Notes under the pieces: generated by a model
Told to the model about the DNA's origin: nothing
Seen by the model: only the letters and a program-made list of their open reading frames with translations
Database searches by the model: none
Position numbers and translations under genes: made by a program
Shown: positions 48,949 through 57,912 of the stretch, one piece after another
Layout of the letters: the number at the start of each line of letters is the position of its first letter
Position numbering within the stretch: position 1 is the stretch's first letter
Assembly (NCBI RefSeq): GCF_000758685.1
Contig: NZ_CP009286.1
Span: 3,874,501-3,938,500 of the forward strand
Source of the DNA: Paenibacillus stellifer
GTDB lineage: Bacteria > Bacillota > Bacilli > Paenibacillales > Paenibacillaceae
Length of the DNA stretch: 64,000 nucleotides
Direction of reading: 5' to 3'

Positions 48949-49554
48949 TCAGCTCTGGAACAATGACGGGAACTGCCGTACAATGCCTTCCGTCATCACG
49001 TCAGCCATTTCATACGCCTGCGGCTCAATGCGGTCGTTGGTCGCGACATTCTCGGTGTAATTCCCCGCGATCCGGGCGGCCACTTCCTCGGTGAGCAGTT
49101 TCAAATGCTCATACAGCATCTTCTGCCACTCCTGCCGGGACCAGAACGGATTGATGCCGGCCAGAAATGCGGCGATGGCATCCGCATTGGCATACCACCG
49201 CTTCTGGGCGTCAGCCGCCGCCTGGGTATTGCCGGATTTCAGCAGCTGTACAAGTTCGGCGGCAATGGTGAGATGTTCCCGAAGCAATTTGGCGAACTCG
49301 GCCGCTTTAGCTGCGCCGTAGAGGGGCGCCAGCACAGCCGCAAAATCCTCCGGGTTGCGAAGAAGGCGGTTAAGTGTCGCCTGCGTATCCGGCAGACCGC
49401 CGACAATGCTGTTGACCGCGAGCCGGGTCCAATAAATATGCTGCGCCCACAAGGCCCGGAGCGTCCGGTTCAGCTCAACCTTTGACGGCGTCCATGGGCA
49501 GCCGCGAGCCGCCACATAACCATATGAAGAATATACCGGGAAATAACCGTACAT
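48949..49554 (-). CDS. Helical-bundle protein of unknown function
   Basis: A 201-residue protein with an aromatic N-terminus (MYGYFPVYSSYGY) and an all-helical body. The segment NRTLRALWAQHIYWTRLAV and the NRLLRNPEDFAAVL block recur in a group of uncharacterised Bacillales proteins, often mis-annotated, that look like four-helix bundles; PFWSRQEWQKMLYEHLKLL is the other recurrent block. No catalytic motif or signal peptide is seen. AAAGGAG precedes the ATG. It is flanked on both sides by copies of the CTAGATGACACTTG element. Confidence 0.65.
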   Translation of the reverse strand: MYGYFPVYSSYGYVAARGCPWTPSKVELNRTLRALWAQHIYWTRLAVNSIVGGLPDTQATLNRLLRNPEDFAAVLAPLYGAAKAAEFAKLLREHLTIAAELVQLLKSGNTQAAADAQKRWYANADAIAAFLAGINPFWSRQEWQKMLYEHLKLLTEEVAARIAGNYTENVATNDRIEPQAYEMADVMTEGIVRQFPSLFQS

Positions 49555-49671
49555 GGGATTAACTCCTTTTTTTCATACAGTATATAGGCGGATTCCTTAT
49601 TTGGTTCTGGTAAGCCCGCTTTCCGCCGGAATGTTCACTGGATGTTCAAGCGAGCGCCAGGCCAAAAAAAG

Positions 49672-49760
49672 GACCCCGGCTGAGATCAGCCGGGGCCAAG
49701 TGTCATCTAGGGGGGTCATGTGAATAATATACCCGTGCAAGCTTAAAACCACATGAAAGC
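49672..49760 (-). ncRNA. Conserved pre-terminator element, copy B
   Basis: Same order as copy A on the minus strand: AAGCTT, a TATATTAT stretch, CCCCCTAGATGACACTTG, then hairpin CCCCGGCTGA/TCAGCCGGGG and a T run. A second hairpin (GCCGGC/GCCGGC, 49757-49780) precedes it. There is no protein-coding gene directly upstream on this strand, which favours a stand-alone small RNA. Confidence 0.45.
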
Positions 49761-49911
49761 CGGCTAAACGCCGGCTTAATCTTTTGGAACCGCGGCTATG
49801 CGCCCTGCCCTGCATGTATCCTGACGCATTCGAATTCTGCATTGCCATATTGCCATCCCAGCTGTCCCATTATACAATTAGGAAAATTCTTCTATTTGGA
49901 GGACAATTCAC

Positions 49912-50118
49912 ATGAAATGGCTGTATGCTCTGCCTCCCCTTGTGTCTGCGGTCCTTATTTGCGGAATGTTCGGCTTCGCTGTGTGGACGGTCGCCGTCGG
50001 CGTCATAGGCGGACTTCTCCTCTCCTTCGCGCTGGCTGCATATTTGCAGTCTCTCCAGCGAGGCCCGGGAGCCGGATATGAGGACCGGGTTCCGCAGTCC
50101 AACTTCAGAACATGGTGA
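49912..50118 (+). CDS. Small two-helix membrane protein
   Basis: A 68-residue protein with two hydrophobic helices (ALPPLVSAVLICGMFGFAVW and VAVGVIGGLLLSFALAAYL) and a charged C-terminal tail. GGAGGACAATTCAC precedes the ATG, and a terminator follows at 50141. No family recognised. Confidence 0.7.
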   Translation: MKWLYALPPLVSAVLICGMFGFAVWTVAVGVIGGLLLSFALAAYLQSLQRGPGAGYEDRVPQSNFRTW

Positions 50119-50140
50119 ACGATGAAGTGAAGTGAAGAAA

Positions 50141-50172
50141 GGATAGGCTCCGCCGCAGAAGCGGGCCTATCC
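50141..50172 (+). terminator. Terminator after the small membrane protein gene
   Basis: GGATAGGC/GCCTATCC hairpin followed by TTTCTT. Confidence 0.8.
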
Positions 50173-50256
50173 TTTCTTGTCTAATCGGGTTCAGTTCGTC
50201 AATACCGTCTCAGATCCGGCCTTCATACAAGGGATACTCCCCAGTACATCTGTCGC

Positions 50257-50877
50257 TCACTCCGCAAGCTCCAACAGCTCGCTGACCGTTACGAATCGGT
50301 AGCCGTCCTCCGCAAGCTCCCGAAGAAGGGTGCGGACAGCTTCGATCGTCTGGGACCGGTCATTGAATCCGTCATGGAACAGAAGGATGCTTCCAGGTCC
50401 GACATGCTCCCGGGTCTGCTCCAGGATGTGGTCCACGCCGGGCATCTCCCAATCCCGGGTTCCCCGGTTGACCGCGCCGATGCTCCGGTAGCCAAACTCC
50501 GCAGCCAAGGCGAGCACCTCCTCATTGTCCTCCAGGTAGGGTGGACGGAACGAGCGCACGGGCTTGGCGGTCAAGGCGCGGATGCGCCGGTCCGTCTCGG
50601 CCAGCTCGGCCCGGACAGCTTCCGGGGACAGCTCTGACAAATGAGGATGGGTCTGGGAATGATTGGCCAACTCATGGCCTTTGGCGAATACCTTCAAGGC
50701 GGTTTCCGGACTCTCGTCAATCTGCTCGCCGATCATGAAGAAGGTGGCTTTCCCGCCGACCTCCGCGAAAATATCGAGCAGCTCAAGGGTATGGACCGGA
50801 TTCGGTCCATCGTCGAACGTGAAGGCAACAGCGCGCTCCTTCACCGGAACGAAATCGAGAATTGAATAAGCTCTCAT
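50257..50877 (-). CDS. Polysaccharide deacetylase (NodB homology domain)
   Basis: A 206-residue NodB-type deacetylase. Motif 1 AFTFDDGPNP has catalytic Asp and metal Asp; motif 2 LANHSQTHPHLSEL has the metal His pair; motif 3 SFRPPYLEDNEE has R-P-P-Y but lacks the usual Gly; motif 4 DWEMPGVDHI and motif 5 SILLFHDGF with catalytic His follow. No signal peptide is visible, so the enzyme may stay inside or leave unconventionally. AAGGAG is 10 bases from ATG 50877. The likely substrates are N-acetylated sugars of peptidoglycan or chitin oligomers. Confidence 0.9.
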   Translation of the reverse strand: MRAYSILDFVPVKERAVAFTFDDGPNPVHTLELLDIFAEVGGKATFFMIGEQIDESPETALKVFAKGHELANHSQTHPHLSELSPEAVRAELAETDRRIRALTAKPVRSFRPPYLEDNEEVLALAAEFGYRSIGAVNRGTRDWEMPGVDHILEQTREHVGPGSILLFHDGFNDRSQTIEAVRTLLRELAEDGYRFVTVSELLELAE

Positions 50878-51036
50878 GCGCTTCATACTCCTTATCCATC
50901 AATTTGGAAGCCTATGTATTTATGTGCAATAGTAAAATCCTTCTATATTATATCAGCGTTTCCTCATGCTTTGAATCCGCTTTTTTTGCATGGTGAGAGG
51001 GGCGGGTTCAGATAACCGCCCCCCTACTGGCCCCTA

Positions 51037-52956
51037 TTATGAACTCGCCAATTCCTTGAACAAGTATTTGCCGAGCAGTCTGGCGACGGCCTCCCGCCGC
51101 ACGGGCTTGCTGATATAGTCATCCATCCCGGCGGATAGGCATTTCTCGCGGTCACCCTTGAGTGCATTGGCGGTTACCGCGACAATTACGGGACTATTGC
51201 CTTCGCCCAAAGTCTCTTTGATCATTCTCGAAGCGTCAAGCCCGTTCAGGCCTGGCATGTTAAGATCCATAAAGATCAAATCAAACTTCTCGTTCAGAAC
51301 CGCCTGAACAGCTTCTCTTCCGTTGTCGACCACACTGACGGTGTGTCCGAGCTTCTCCAGCATTTTGGTCAGCACAAGCTGGTTCACGAAGTTGTCCTCC
51401 GCCAAGAGAATCCGGATGCTCCTGGGAGGCAGCATCAGGGATTCCGATTGCCCGTCTCCATTCTCCATGGCTGCCGGCTTATAGCCGATGGTGAACGTGA
51501 AGGCGGAACCCGTCTTCAAGCCGCCGCTCTCAGCATAAATATCGCCTCCCATAAGCTGGACCACCTTCTTGCTGATGGCGAGCCCGAGCCCCGTCCCTTC
51601 ATGGTTCCGGTTCATGAAATTATCGACCTGCGAGAACGGCTCGAAGATGTCGCTCAGCTTGTCCGGGGGAATCCCGATCCCGGTATCCTTGACGGTAAAG
51701 GCAAGCTGCGGGCTCTCCCCTTCGCCGGTCACATGCTTCACGGTGACGGAGACGGAGCCGCTTGGCGTGAACTTCACAGCGTTGCCGACCAGATTGAGCA
51801 GCACCTGCTTCAGCCTTTCCGGATCAGCGCAAATAACGTCAGGCACATCGAATCCGACTTCACAGGACAGCGCAAGACCTTTCTCCTCCGCACGCGCCGA
51901 GACGACATCAAGCGCATCCTTGATGCAGTCTCTCAGCCCGAAGGCGCGATCCTGAAGCTCGCTTTTTCCCGCCTCGATCTTGGACAGATCCAGAATGTCA
52001 TTGATGATATTCAGCAGCGTATCCCCGCTCTTCCGAATGACCTCGACATAGTACTTCTGCTCATCGTCCAGGAGGGTCGTCTCCTGCAGCAGATCCGTCA
52101 TCCCGATTACTCCGTTCATGGGCGTCCGGATTTCATGGCTCATCATGGCGAGGAACTCGCTCTTGGAACGATTCGTGCTCTCCGCCAGCTCCTTCGCAAT
52201 CATCAGCTTCTTCTGCTCCGAAATATCCTTGCAGATCAGATAGAAGCCGATATTCTGATTGTTCACAAAAATCGGCGCGATGCTCGTCAGCACCTCGATT
52301 CTGTCGCCGCTCTTCGTGTAAATGGCATCAATATTCTGCTCCACCGTATTGTCGTACAGCGCTTCGGCGAGTATCCGGTCGACGTTGGCCTGGCCGATCA
52401 GCCGGCTCAGATTCATCCCCATCAGCTCCTTCCGGATGCTGTAGCCGGTCAGCTTCTCGGCCATGTTGTTGCCGTTAATGATATTGCCCTCAAGATCGAG
52501 GGAAATTACGGCGTCATGATTATACTTCTTCAGCGAGGTATAGCGTTCGACCGATTCGATCAGCTTCTGCTCGGATTCCTTCTGCTTGGAAATATCGATA
52601 ATCTGCGCCAAATAATAGAGCGGGCCACCCGCATCGTCCCGGAACAGCCGCATCGTCAGCATCACCCACAGCAGCCGCCCGCTTTTCTGCACATACTGCT
52701 TCTCGAATTGAAGCTCCGTGTCCTCTTCACCGAGCATCCGGTGGATGTCGTCGATGCTGCGGATCTCGTCCTCGGGGTGGGACAGCCCGGCAAAGTTAAA
52801 GGTGCGGAATTCCTCCTCCGTATACCCGAACATCCGGGTCATGGCAGGATTAACCGCCAGAATGTCCCCATTCATGCTGACCAGCGCAATGCCGAAGGTT
52901 GCGTATTGATATACTTTTTCGTTGAATAACGTTTGGTTCAGATTCACTCGATGCAT
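51037..52956 (-). CDS. Hybrid sensor histidine kinase with two PAS domains and receiver
   Basis: A 639-residue soluble signalling protein. PAS1 (residues about 10-130, IALVSMNGDILAVNPAMTRM), PAS2 (about 135-255, DAVISLDLEGNIINGNNMAE), HisKA with the phospho-His in EFLAMMSHEIRTPMNGVIG, HATPase with NLVGNAVKFTPSG, DTGIGIPPD and GTGLGLAIS, and a C-terminal receiver with ILLAEDNFVNQLVL and phospho-Asp in LIFMDLNMPGLNG. No membrane helix is present, so it senses an internal signal. No response regulator or HPt gene is adjacent, so it is an orphan. GAGGGGG precedes the ATG. Confidence 0.95.
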   Translation of the reverse strand: MHRVNLNQTLFNEKVYQYATFGIALVSMNGDILAVNPAMTRMFGYTEEEFRTFNFAGLSHPEDEIRSIDDIHRMLGEEDTELQFEKQYVQKSGRLLWVMLTMRLFRDDAGGPLYYLAQIIDISKQKESEQKLIESVERYTSLKKYNHDAVISLDLEGNIINGNNMAEKLTGYSIRKELMGMNLSRLIGQANVDRILAEALYDNTVEQNIDAIYTKSGDRIEVLTSIAPIFVNNQNIGFYLICKDISEQKKLMIAKELAESTNRSKSEFLAMMSHEIRTPMNGVIGMTDLLQETTLLDDEQKYYVEVIRKSGDTLLNIINDILDLSKIEAGKSELQDRAFGLRDCIKDALDVVSARAEEKGLALSCEVGFDVPDVICADPERLKQVLLNLVGNAVKFTPSGSVSVTVKHVTGEGESPQLAFTVKDTGIGIPPDKLSDIFEPFSQVDNFMNRNHEGTGLGLAISKKVVQLMGGDIYAESGGLKTGSAFTFTIGYKPAAMENGDGQSESLMLPPRSIRILLAEDNFVNQLVLTKMLEKLGHTVSVVDNGREAVQAVLNEKFDLIFMDLNMPGLNGLDASRMIKETLGEGNSPVIVAVTANALKGDREKCLSAGMDDYISKPVRREAVARLLGKYLFKELASS

Positions 52957-53517
52957 GGGATTGCCCCCTCAAAATTCACAGTGTGTCCGTGCACGCAAAA
53001 TGACAGCTCTTTTTTGTCGAGTTACCCTATTTCCCCAGCGTTGAAACAACGGCAATTACAGAACTGTTCCGGACTAAAGTCCCGGTGGCATCGCACAGTG
53101 CGGACAACAACGATGAAATCCTTCACCCCTTATGCCAAAAAAAGAAAGCCGCCGTTAACCGGCAGCTCACAACGAAGGCGTATAACTAGGGGCAGCAGTA
53201 CTCATTTATCTCAGGGATTTCCGTGATTGTGGTAAGGGTCTATCGATTGACACCGCCGGAAAGCGAGCTGTCATGGTAGAATAGATACCATTTGCCTTCG
53301 AACTTGACGATGGAATGATGGGGCGTCCAGCCGACACCGGATTCAGGATGGCTTGAAACATTTGGACATCAATGGTAAACCTGTATTAACCGAAAGACTG
53401 GCCACGAGCCCTAAAGGTTCACTTGAAAAATATGAAATTCAGCGGCCGGACTTTATTTTATCGGACTTTCGAAGAGGGTATACTTGGATTAGGATTTCCA
53501 CATAGGAGTGAACCGAA
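52957..53517. other. Intergenic region with gene remnants
   Basis: This 560-base stretch before mprF has no intact gene. It contains a GH43 tail fragment (listed separately) and a plus-strand open frame from about 53348 to 53505 (HLDINGKPVLTERLATSPKG, then QRPDFILSDF) without start or recognised family, probably another remnant. Confidence 0.5.
53240..53345 (-). pseudogene. C-terminal fragment of a GH43-type glycosidase
   Basis: The minus strand reads ESGVGWTPHHSIVKFEGKWY and then LFYHDSSLSGG before a stop, a pattern typical near the end of family 43 arabinofuranosidases/xylosidases. The rest of the gene is missing. Confidence 0.65.
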
Positions 53518-56175
53518 ATGCCAGCAATCCAGAAGACTGCGTACAGGCTGAAGGCAGCCAGACTCTTCTCTTCTCTATACCGGTTAAAAATCATTCAGAT
53601 TCTCATACCAATCGCCATTATCGGGCTTATTATCTGGGAAGGCCAGTCCGAGTTCCGCCGGATCAACTGGCCGGCGGCGCTGCATACGATCCGGCATCTG
53701 GAGCCGTCCCGGTTCCTGCTGCTTCTCGCCGTCTCGTTCGCTGCCGTTGGCACGGTCAGCGGCTATGAATTTGTGCTTCGGCGGCATTTCAAGCTGCCTC
53801 TGGGATACTGGGAGACCTTCCGCTATTCCTGGATCGCCAACACCTCCAATAGCGTGATCGGCTTCGCCGGGATCGCGGGCGCGGCTATGCGGACCTTCCT
53901 GTACCGCAGCCGGGGCATCTCGGTTGCGACAATTACGGCGTCGATCGCCTTCCAGTCCACTATCACGATTACAGGCATTTCCCTGCTGGCCTGGGGAGAT
54001 CTCACCGGATTGTTCACCGCCGGTTCCGTTATTCAGGCTCACCCCTGGACGTACTATGCACTGTGGGGCATGGCCCTGTACCTGCCCGGATATTTGATCT
54101 TCCAGCGGAGTCCCTTCTATGCCAAATGGCTGAACCGTGATCTGCCTCGGATGAACGCCTCGACCATCGCGGCTTCCGTTGGCGCCTCTCTGCTGGAATG
54201 GCTGTGTGCAGGCATCGCCTTCTGGTTCGTCGCTTCGGCGCTGCTTCCGGGCCTGCAGGTCCGGACAGGCCTCGGCCTGTACACGATCGCGGCCACCGCC
54301 GGCCTGATCAGTCTGGCTCCCGGCGGTATTGGCGGATTCGACCTGGTGGCCTTGTACGGACTTCAGGCGCTTGGCTACCCGCCGGAGCACTGTGTTGCCG
54401 TCCTTGTGCTGTTCCGGATTTTGTATTATCTGCTTCCGTGGCTTGTCGGCCTCGCGATGGGCATTCTGGAATTCGCGAGCGGCCGCCGGAAAGAGTCCGG
54501 CGCGATTCCGGAGCCGCTGACAGGAGTCTTTAACGGCTGGCAAAGGCTGTGGACGTTTCCGGGGCAGCATCTATGGATCTCCGAGCTTGGAGCCTGGGCA
54601 CTCGGGAAGCTGGTCTTCATCAGCGGAGCCGTGCTGCTGTTATCGGCTGCAACCCCGGGCCTGCTGTACCGGCTCCGCTTCACCGAAGAGCTGCTGTCCG
54701 AGCCCATCATGCGAATATCGCATCAGCTCAGCCTGATCATCGGGCTGTCGCTGATCGTTCTGTCCCGGGGGATTTCCCACCGGATCAGACGGGCTTACCA
54801 ATGGACGCTGGCTCTGTTGTGCGCAGGCGCCCTCTTCACCTTCGCCAAAGCATTCGACTACGAAGAAGCCATTCTGCTGCTGATCGTGGCCCTGCTGCTC
54901 TATCTATCCCGCTCACGCTTCTACCGAGTGGCGGCTCCGGTCGGACGCCGGGTGACGGCGGCGTGGGCGCTGATCACGCTTGTCATGGTCTATCTCTACA
55001 ACGTGATCGCAGCAGGAACCCAGCCCAGATTCCTGCATTATCTGCCGCAGGCGCAGCTGAAGCACCTCATTCTGGACCGGAATGAGCATACAATCGCCGC
55101 AGTGACGGCGCTGGCCGTCACCTGGCTGTCCTTCACGCTTGCCATGATCCTCCGGCCCAGCCCGCTGAAGACCCCGGGCGCGTCACTGGCCGAGCGGGAC
55201 AAGCTCCGCGAATTTCTGGGGCGGAATCCGGGCAATCTGCTGACCCATCTGCTCTATTCCGGCGATAAAAGCTTCTTCTGGGCTTGCGGAGGCCGGGTAC
55301 TGATTCCGTACGCGCTTATTCGCAGCAGGCTGGTTGTGCTAGGCGATCCAATCGGAGATTCCCGGCTGATCAGCAAGGCTGTCCAGGAAATTCAGTCATT
55401 CGCCGACAACTATGATCTGGATGTCGTCTTCTATCAGGTCTCTCCCGCCAATCTGCCGGTGTATCACGAGAACGGATACCGGTTCTTCAAGCTCGGGGAA
55501 GAAGCACTGGTGCATCTGCCTTCGTTCACGCTGTCGGGCAAAGCCAATACGAATCTGCGCACAGTAAAGAATCGTTTCGAGCGGGAGGGCTATTCGGTTC
55601 AGGTCATGAAGCCCCCATATGACGGGCCTTTTCTGGACAGGCTCCGCGTGATCTCGGACGAATGGCTGAACGGCCGCAGGGAAAAAGGCTTCTCGCTCGG
55701 CTGGTTCGACCCGGCCTATCTGCAGCAGGGAGAGATCGCCGTGCTTCTCGGGGCAGAGAGCCAAATTCTGGCCTTCGCTTCACTCGCGCCGGCGTATGAC
55801 GGACGGCAGACCGTATCGGTCGATCTGATGCGGCATCTGCATGATACGCCGAACGGAACGATGGATTTCCTGTTCATCAAGCTGCTGGAATGGTCCAAGG
55901 AAGAGGGATATGCCGTCTTTAATCTGGGGATGGCGCCGCTGTCGAGCGTCGGGGAGACGCAGGCTGCCATCCGGGAGGAGAAGCTGGCGAAGCGGGTGTA
56001 TGAATACGGAGGATACTGGTACGGATTTAAAGGACTTCGCCGTTATAAGGAAAAATTCTCGCCGGAATGGGAGCCGCGCTATCTCGCGTACCCCGCGCGG
56101 CTCTCCCTGCCGGTGCTGCTTGTCGATCTGATCATTCTGATCGCCCGGCGGCCGAAGATTGAGAAGAAAGCTTGA
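53518..56175 (+). CDS. mprF: Phosphatidylglycerol lysyltransferase MprF
   Basis: An 885-residue bifunctional lysylphosphatidylglycerol synthase and flippase. The N-terminal half has about 12-14 membrane helices with family blocks NTSNSVIGFAGIAGAAMR and LAPGGIGGFDLVALYGLQ. The C-terminal cytosolic aminoacyltransferase domain (from about 560) has GNLLTHLLYSGDKSFFW, VVLGDPIGD, FYQVSPANLPVYHENGYRFF and the end GGYWYGFKGLRRYKEKFSPEW. It transfers lysine (or alanine) from aminoacyl-tRNA to phosphatidylglycerol, lowering surface charge and giving resistance to cationic peptides. AGGAGTG precedes the ATG. A 16-bp repeat and terminator follow. Confidence 0.96.
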   Translation: MPAIQKTAYRLKAARLFSSLYRLKIIQILIPIAIIGLIIWEGQSEFRRINWPAALHTIRHLEPSRFLLLLAVSFAAVGTVSGYEFVLRRHFKLPLGYWETFRYSWIANTSNSVIGFAGIAGAAMRTFLYRSRGISVATITASIAFQSTITITGISLLAWGDLTGLFTAGSVIQAHPWTYYALWGMALYLPGYLIFQRSPFYAKWLNRDLPRMNASTIAASVGASLLEWLCAGIAFWFVASALLPGLQVRTGLGLYTIAATAGLISLAPGGIGGFDLVALYGLQALGYPPEHCVAVLVLFRILYYLLPWLVGLAMGILEFASGRRKESGAIPEPLTGVFNGWQRLWTFPGQHLWISELGAWALGKLVFISGAVLLLSAATPGLLYRLRFTEELLSEPIMRISHQLSLIIGLSLIVLSRGISHRIRRAYQWTLALLCAGALFTFAKAFDYEEAILLLIVALLLYLSRSRFYRVAAPVGRRVTAAWALITLVMVYLYNVIAAGTQPRFLHYLPQAQLKHLILDRNEHTIAAVTALAVTWLSFTLAMILRPSPLKTPGASLAERDKLREFLGRNPGNLLTHLLYSGDKSFFWACGGRVLIPYALIRSRLVVLGDPIGDSRLISKAVQEIQSFADNYDLDVVFYQVSPANLPVYHENGYRFFKLGEEALVHLPSFTLSGKANTNLRTVKNRFEREGYSVQVMKPPYDGPFLDRLRVISDEWLNGRREKGFSLGWFDPAYLQQGEIAVLLGAESQILAFASLAPAYDGRQTVSVDLMRHLHDTPNGTMDFLFIKLLEWSKEEGYAVFNLGMAPLSSVGETQAAIREEKLAKRVYEYGGYWYGFKGLRRYKEKFSPEWEPRYLAYPARLSLPVLLVDLIILIARRPKIEKKA

Positions 56176-56251
56176 CCGGCCCCTCTTTGTCGACTGCTTA
56201 GCAGCCCTTGTCATTCCTGCATAATTGCCGGAAGACCACGGGCCAGGCAGT

Positions 56252-56363
56252 CCTCTGTACAGCGAACCCTCTGTACAGCGAACCCTCTGTACAGCGTACC
56301 CTCTGTACAGCGTACCCTCTGTACAGCGAACCCTCTGTACAGCGAACCCTCTGTACAGCGAAC
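56252..56363. repeat. Seven tandem copies of a 16-bp unit with a TGTACA palindrome
   Basis: CCTCTGTACAGCGAAC is repeated seven times, two central copies carrying GTAC instead of GAAC near their ends. It lies between mprF and its terminator. There are no unique spacers, so it is not CRISPR. Each unit contains the 8-base palindrome CTGTACAG. Confidence 0.9.
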
Positions 56364-56390
56364 GCCCCTTGGAGCTCCAAGGGGCGTTCG
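56359..56390 (+). terminator. Terminator of mprF
   Basis: A perfect 32-base palindrome (16-base arms, CGAACGCCCCTTGGAG) followed by TGTTTACTTATTTT. Its first bases overlap the last 16-bp repeat unit. Confidence 0.85.
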
Positions 56391-56459
56391 TGTTTACTTA
56401 TTTTGCTCGTGAGTTGCGGACTGCGAGTTGCAGGATTGCGAAGCTGAGCGGCTGCGGAA

Positions 56460-57002
56460 TTATGGATTCAGGACGATCCCCATATCCGCCGCTGCCTTGC
56501 TCAGCGCCGCCCGGTTCGCCTGAACCAGCTTCAGCGTCTTCGCTTTATCCTTTGTGTGAATCGCCGCTTCCAGGGCGTCGAAATCCGGATGCATGCCTTC
56601 CGAATACGCCGATCCCAGCTTATCCTTCACGATCGCAAGAATAGCATGAAATCCTTCATGCAATCCTTCAAAGGCCTCAGCAGCAGCTGCAAAATCGCCC
56701 TGATTGACTTCCTTCTCGATCGCGAACAGCCCGTCCAGCTCCTCACAGATGGCTTGTGCCGCCGGGCTCTCCGCCGCGGCTGTCGATCCAGCAGTCTGCA
56801 CAGGCTGGGAAGTCGCTGTACTTCCTGCTCCCGGCGTCGGCTGCGCCGTCATCGTATGTCTGGCGTGCTCTGCGTGACTCGCCTGGGCGGTATGCCCGGC
56901 ATGTTCCTGCTCTGCAGTTCCGGCATTGCCATTGCCACAGGCCGCCAGGGCCGAGACCAATAGTCCCGCAGATATGAAGAGTAATGCTTGTTTGCCTTTC
57001 AC
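56460..57002 (-). CDS. His-rich lipoprotein of unknown function
   Basis: A 180-residue lipoprotein. The N-terminus KGKQALLFISAGLLVSALAAC has lipobox LAAC. A histidine-rich stretch EHAGHTAQASHAEHARHT follows directly, suggesting metal binding (copper, zinc or nickel). A Thr/Ala/Pro linker leads to a helical domain with EELDGLFAIEKEVNQGDFAA and GLHEGFHAILAIVKDKLG. Start is GTG at 57002 behind AAAAGGAG, overlapping the upstream stop codon by four bases, so it is coupled to the PepSY-associated membrane protein. The pair may handle a metal at the cell surface; that is inference. Confidence 0.8.
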   Translation of the reverse strand: MKGKQALLFISAGLLVSALAACGNGNAGTAEQEHAGHTAQASHAEHARHTMTAQPTPGAGSTATSQPVQTAGSTAAAESPAAQAICEELDGLFAIEKEVNQGDFAAAAEAFEGLHEGFHAILAIVKDKLGSAYSEGMHPDFDALEAAIHTKDKAKTLKLVQANRAALSKAAADMGIVLNP

Positions 57003-57304
57003 AATCGGTTTCTCCTTTTCGCTCGTCTGGCAGCCGCAGCCCCCCTGAACCACATCCAGGTTCCGGTAACGCTCAGTACGATCATGCAAATCGCGGCGAT
57101 GTCCGTGAGCCATCTGAAGGCTCCACCACCGACCGCTCCGGAATGCAGGGCAAAAATGAGCTTTTGCAGCTCCATTTCCCGCCCGGTATTATACCCGATC
57201 CACTCCCGGTGATTGAGCAACAGACCCGTTACTGCCATGAACACAATAAGCAGGGCTCCGGCCAATCCCGCCATTTTATGAATGAGTCTCAATATTTTCA
57301 GCAT
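56999..57304 (-). CDS. PepSY-associated membrane protein
   Basis: A small membrane protein, 101 residues from the ATG at 57304, related to PepSY-associated TM proteins: LKILRLIHKMAGLAGALLIV, FMAVTGLLLNHREW, then ALHSGAVGGGAFRWLTDIAA and a second helix ending VTGTWMWFRG. Such proteins often accompany iron or other metal uptake. The start is uncertain: the frame is open to 57394 and binding sites are weak. Its stop overlaps the GTG of the lipoprotein gene (GTGA). Confidence 0.75.
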   Translation of the reverse strand: MLKILRLIHKMAGLAGALLIVFMAVTGLLLNHREWIGYNTGREMELQKLIFALHSGAVGGGAFRWLTDIAAICMIVLSVTGTWMWFRGAAAARRAKRRNRL

Positions 57305-57528
57305 GGTGAAATCAACCCGGCTTTTCGGTTTGTCAGAAGCAACATTATGCAACCAATATGTATAATCCCCTTTTCTCCAAAAAATATATTTCAAATTTAA
57401 TATAACATATTAAGTCTTCCAACATAAAAAGGATTGCTCCGTTAGTCCTCTGCATCTGCATAACTCCCGGGGCAATCCTTCCTATGCATGTAACTGCGAA
57501 CGGCTTCCTGAACAGCAAATGCAAGGGA

Positions 57529-57912
57529 TCAAGACTCCTTGCCGGTTACCCCTTTATAGTCGTGCGAATGCGGTCTTTTACCGGCAATTGTCGTGACCCC
57601 TTCGAAATGATGAATATGCCCGCCGGGTACCGGAATAGCCGGACCGGTTATCCCTTGAATCACGTGCGTATGTCCCTGATCTATCGAGGTTATAGAGAAA
57701 TACCGGTGAACATGCGGGACGCCGCTGGGGGCAGGCTCGGTAACACCGGCGTACTTGTGATCATGTCCGTCATCATAGGAGGTAACGCCGGAAAAAGGAT
57801 GGGTATGAACAACCGGCCGACCGTCCCATGTAGTGATATAGACGCGATGCGAATGATCGCCGCCCTTTTCCTCGTTTTGAAGAATATATCCTTTCACAGG
57901 AATTGGTTTCAA
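57529..57912 (-). CDS. YmaF-family protein
   Basis: A 127-residue cytoplasmic protein of the YmaF family, built of His-rich repeats: HSHRVYITTWDGRPVVHTHP, GHDHKYAGVTE, PHVHRYFSITS, GHTHVIQGITG, GGHIHHFEGVTT and HSHDYKGVTG. The regularly spaced H-x-H pairs suggest metal binding. No ATG is available near the start; AAAGGAG is 8 bases before TTG at 57912, which is preferred over the TTG at 57981. Function unknown. Confidence 0.87.
   Translation of the reverse strand: MKPIPVKGYILQNEEKGGDHSHRVYITTWDGRPVVHTHPFSGVTSYDDGHDHKYAGVTEPAPSGVPHVHRYFSITSIDQGHTHVIQGITGPAIPVPGGHIHHFEGVTTIAGKRPHSHDYKGVTGKES

Noticed and set aside
56252..56363. Possible CRISPR array
   Set aside because: The units are contiguous without unique spacers and no cas genes are in the window.
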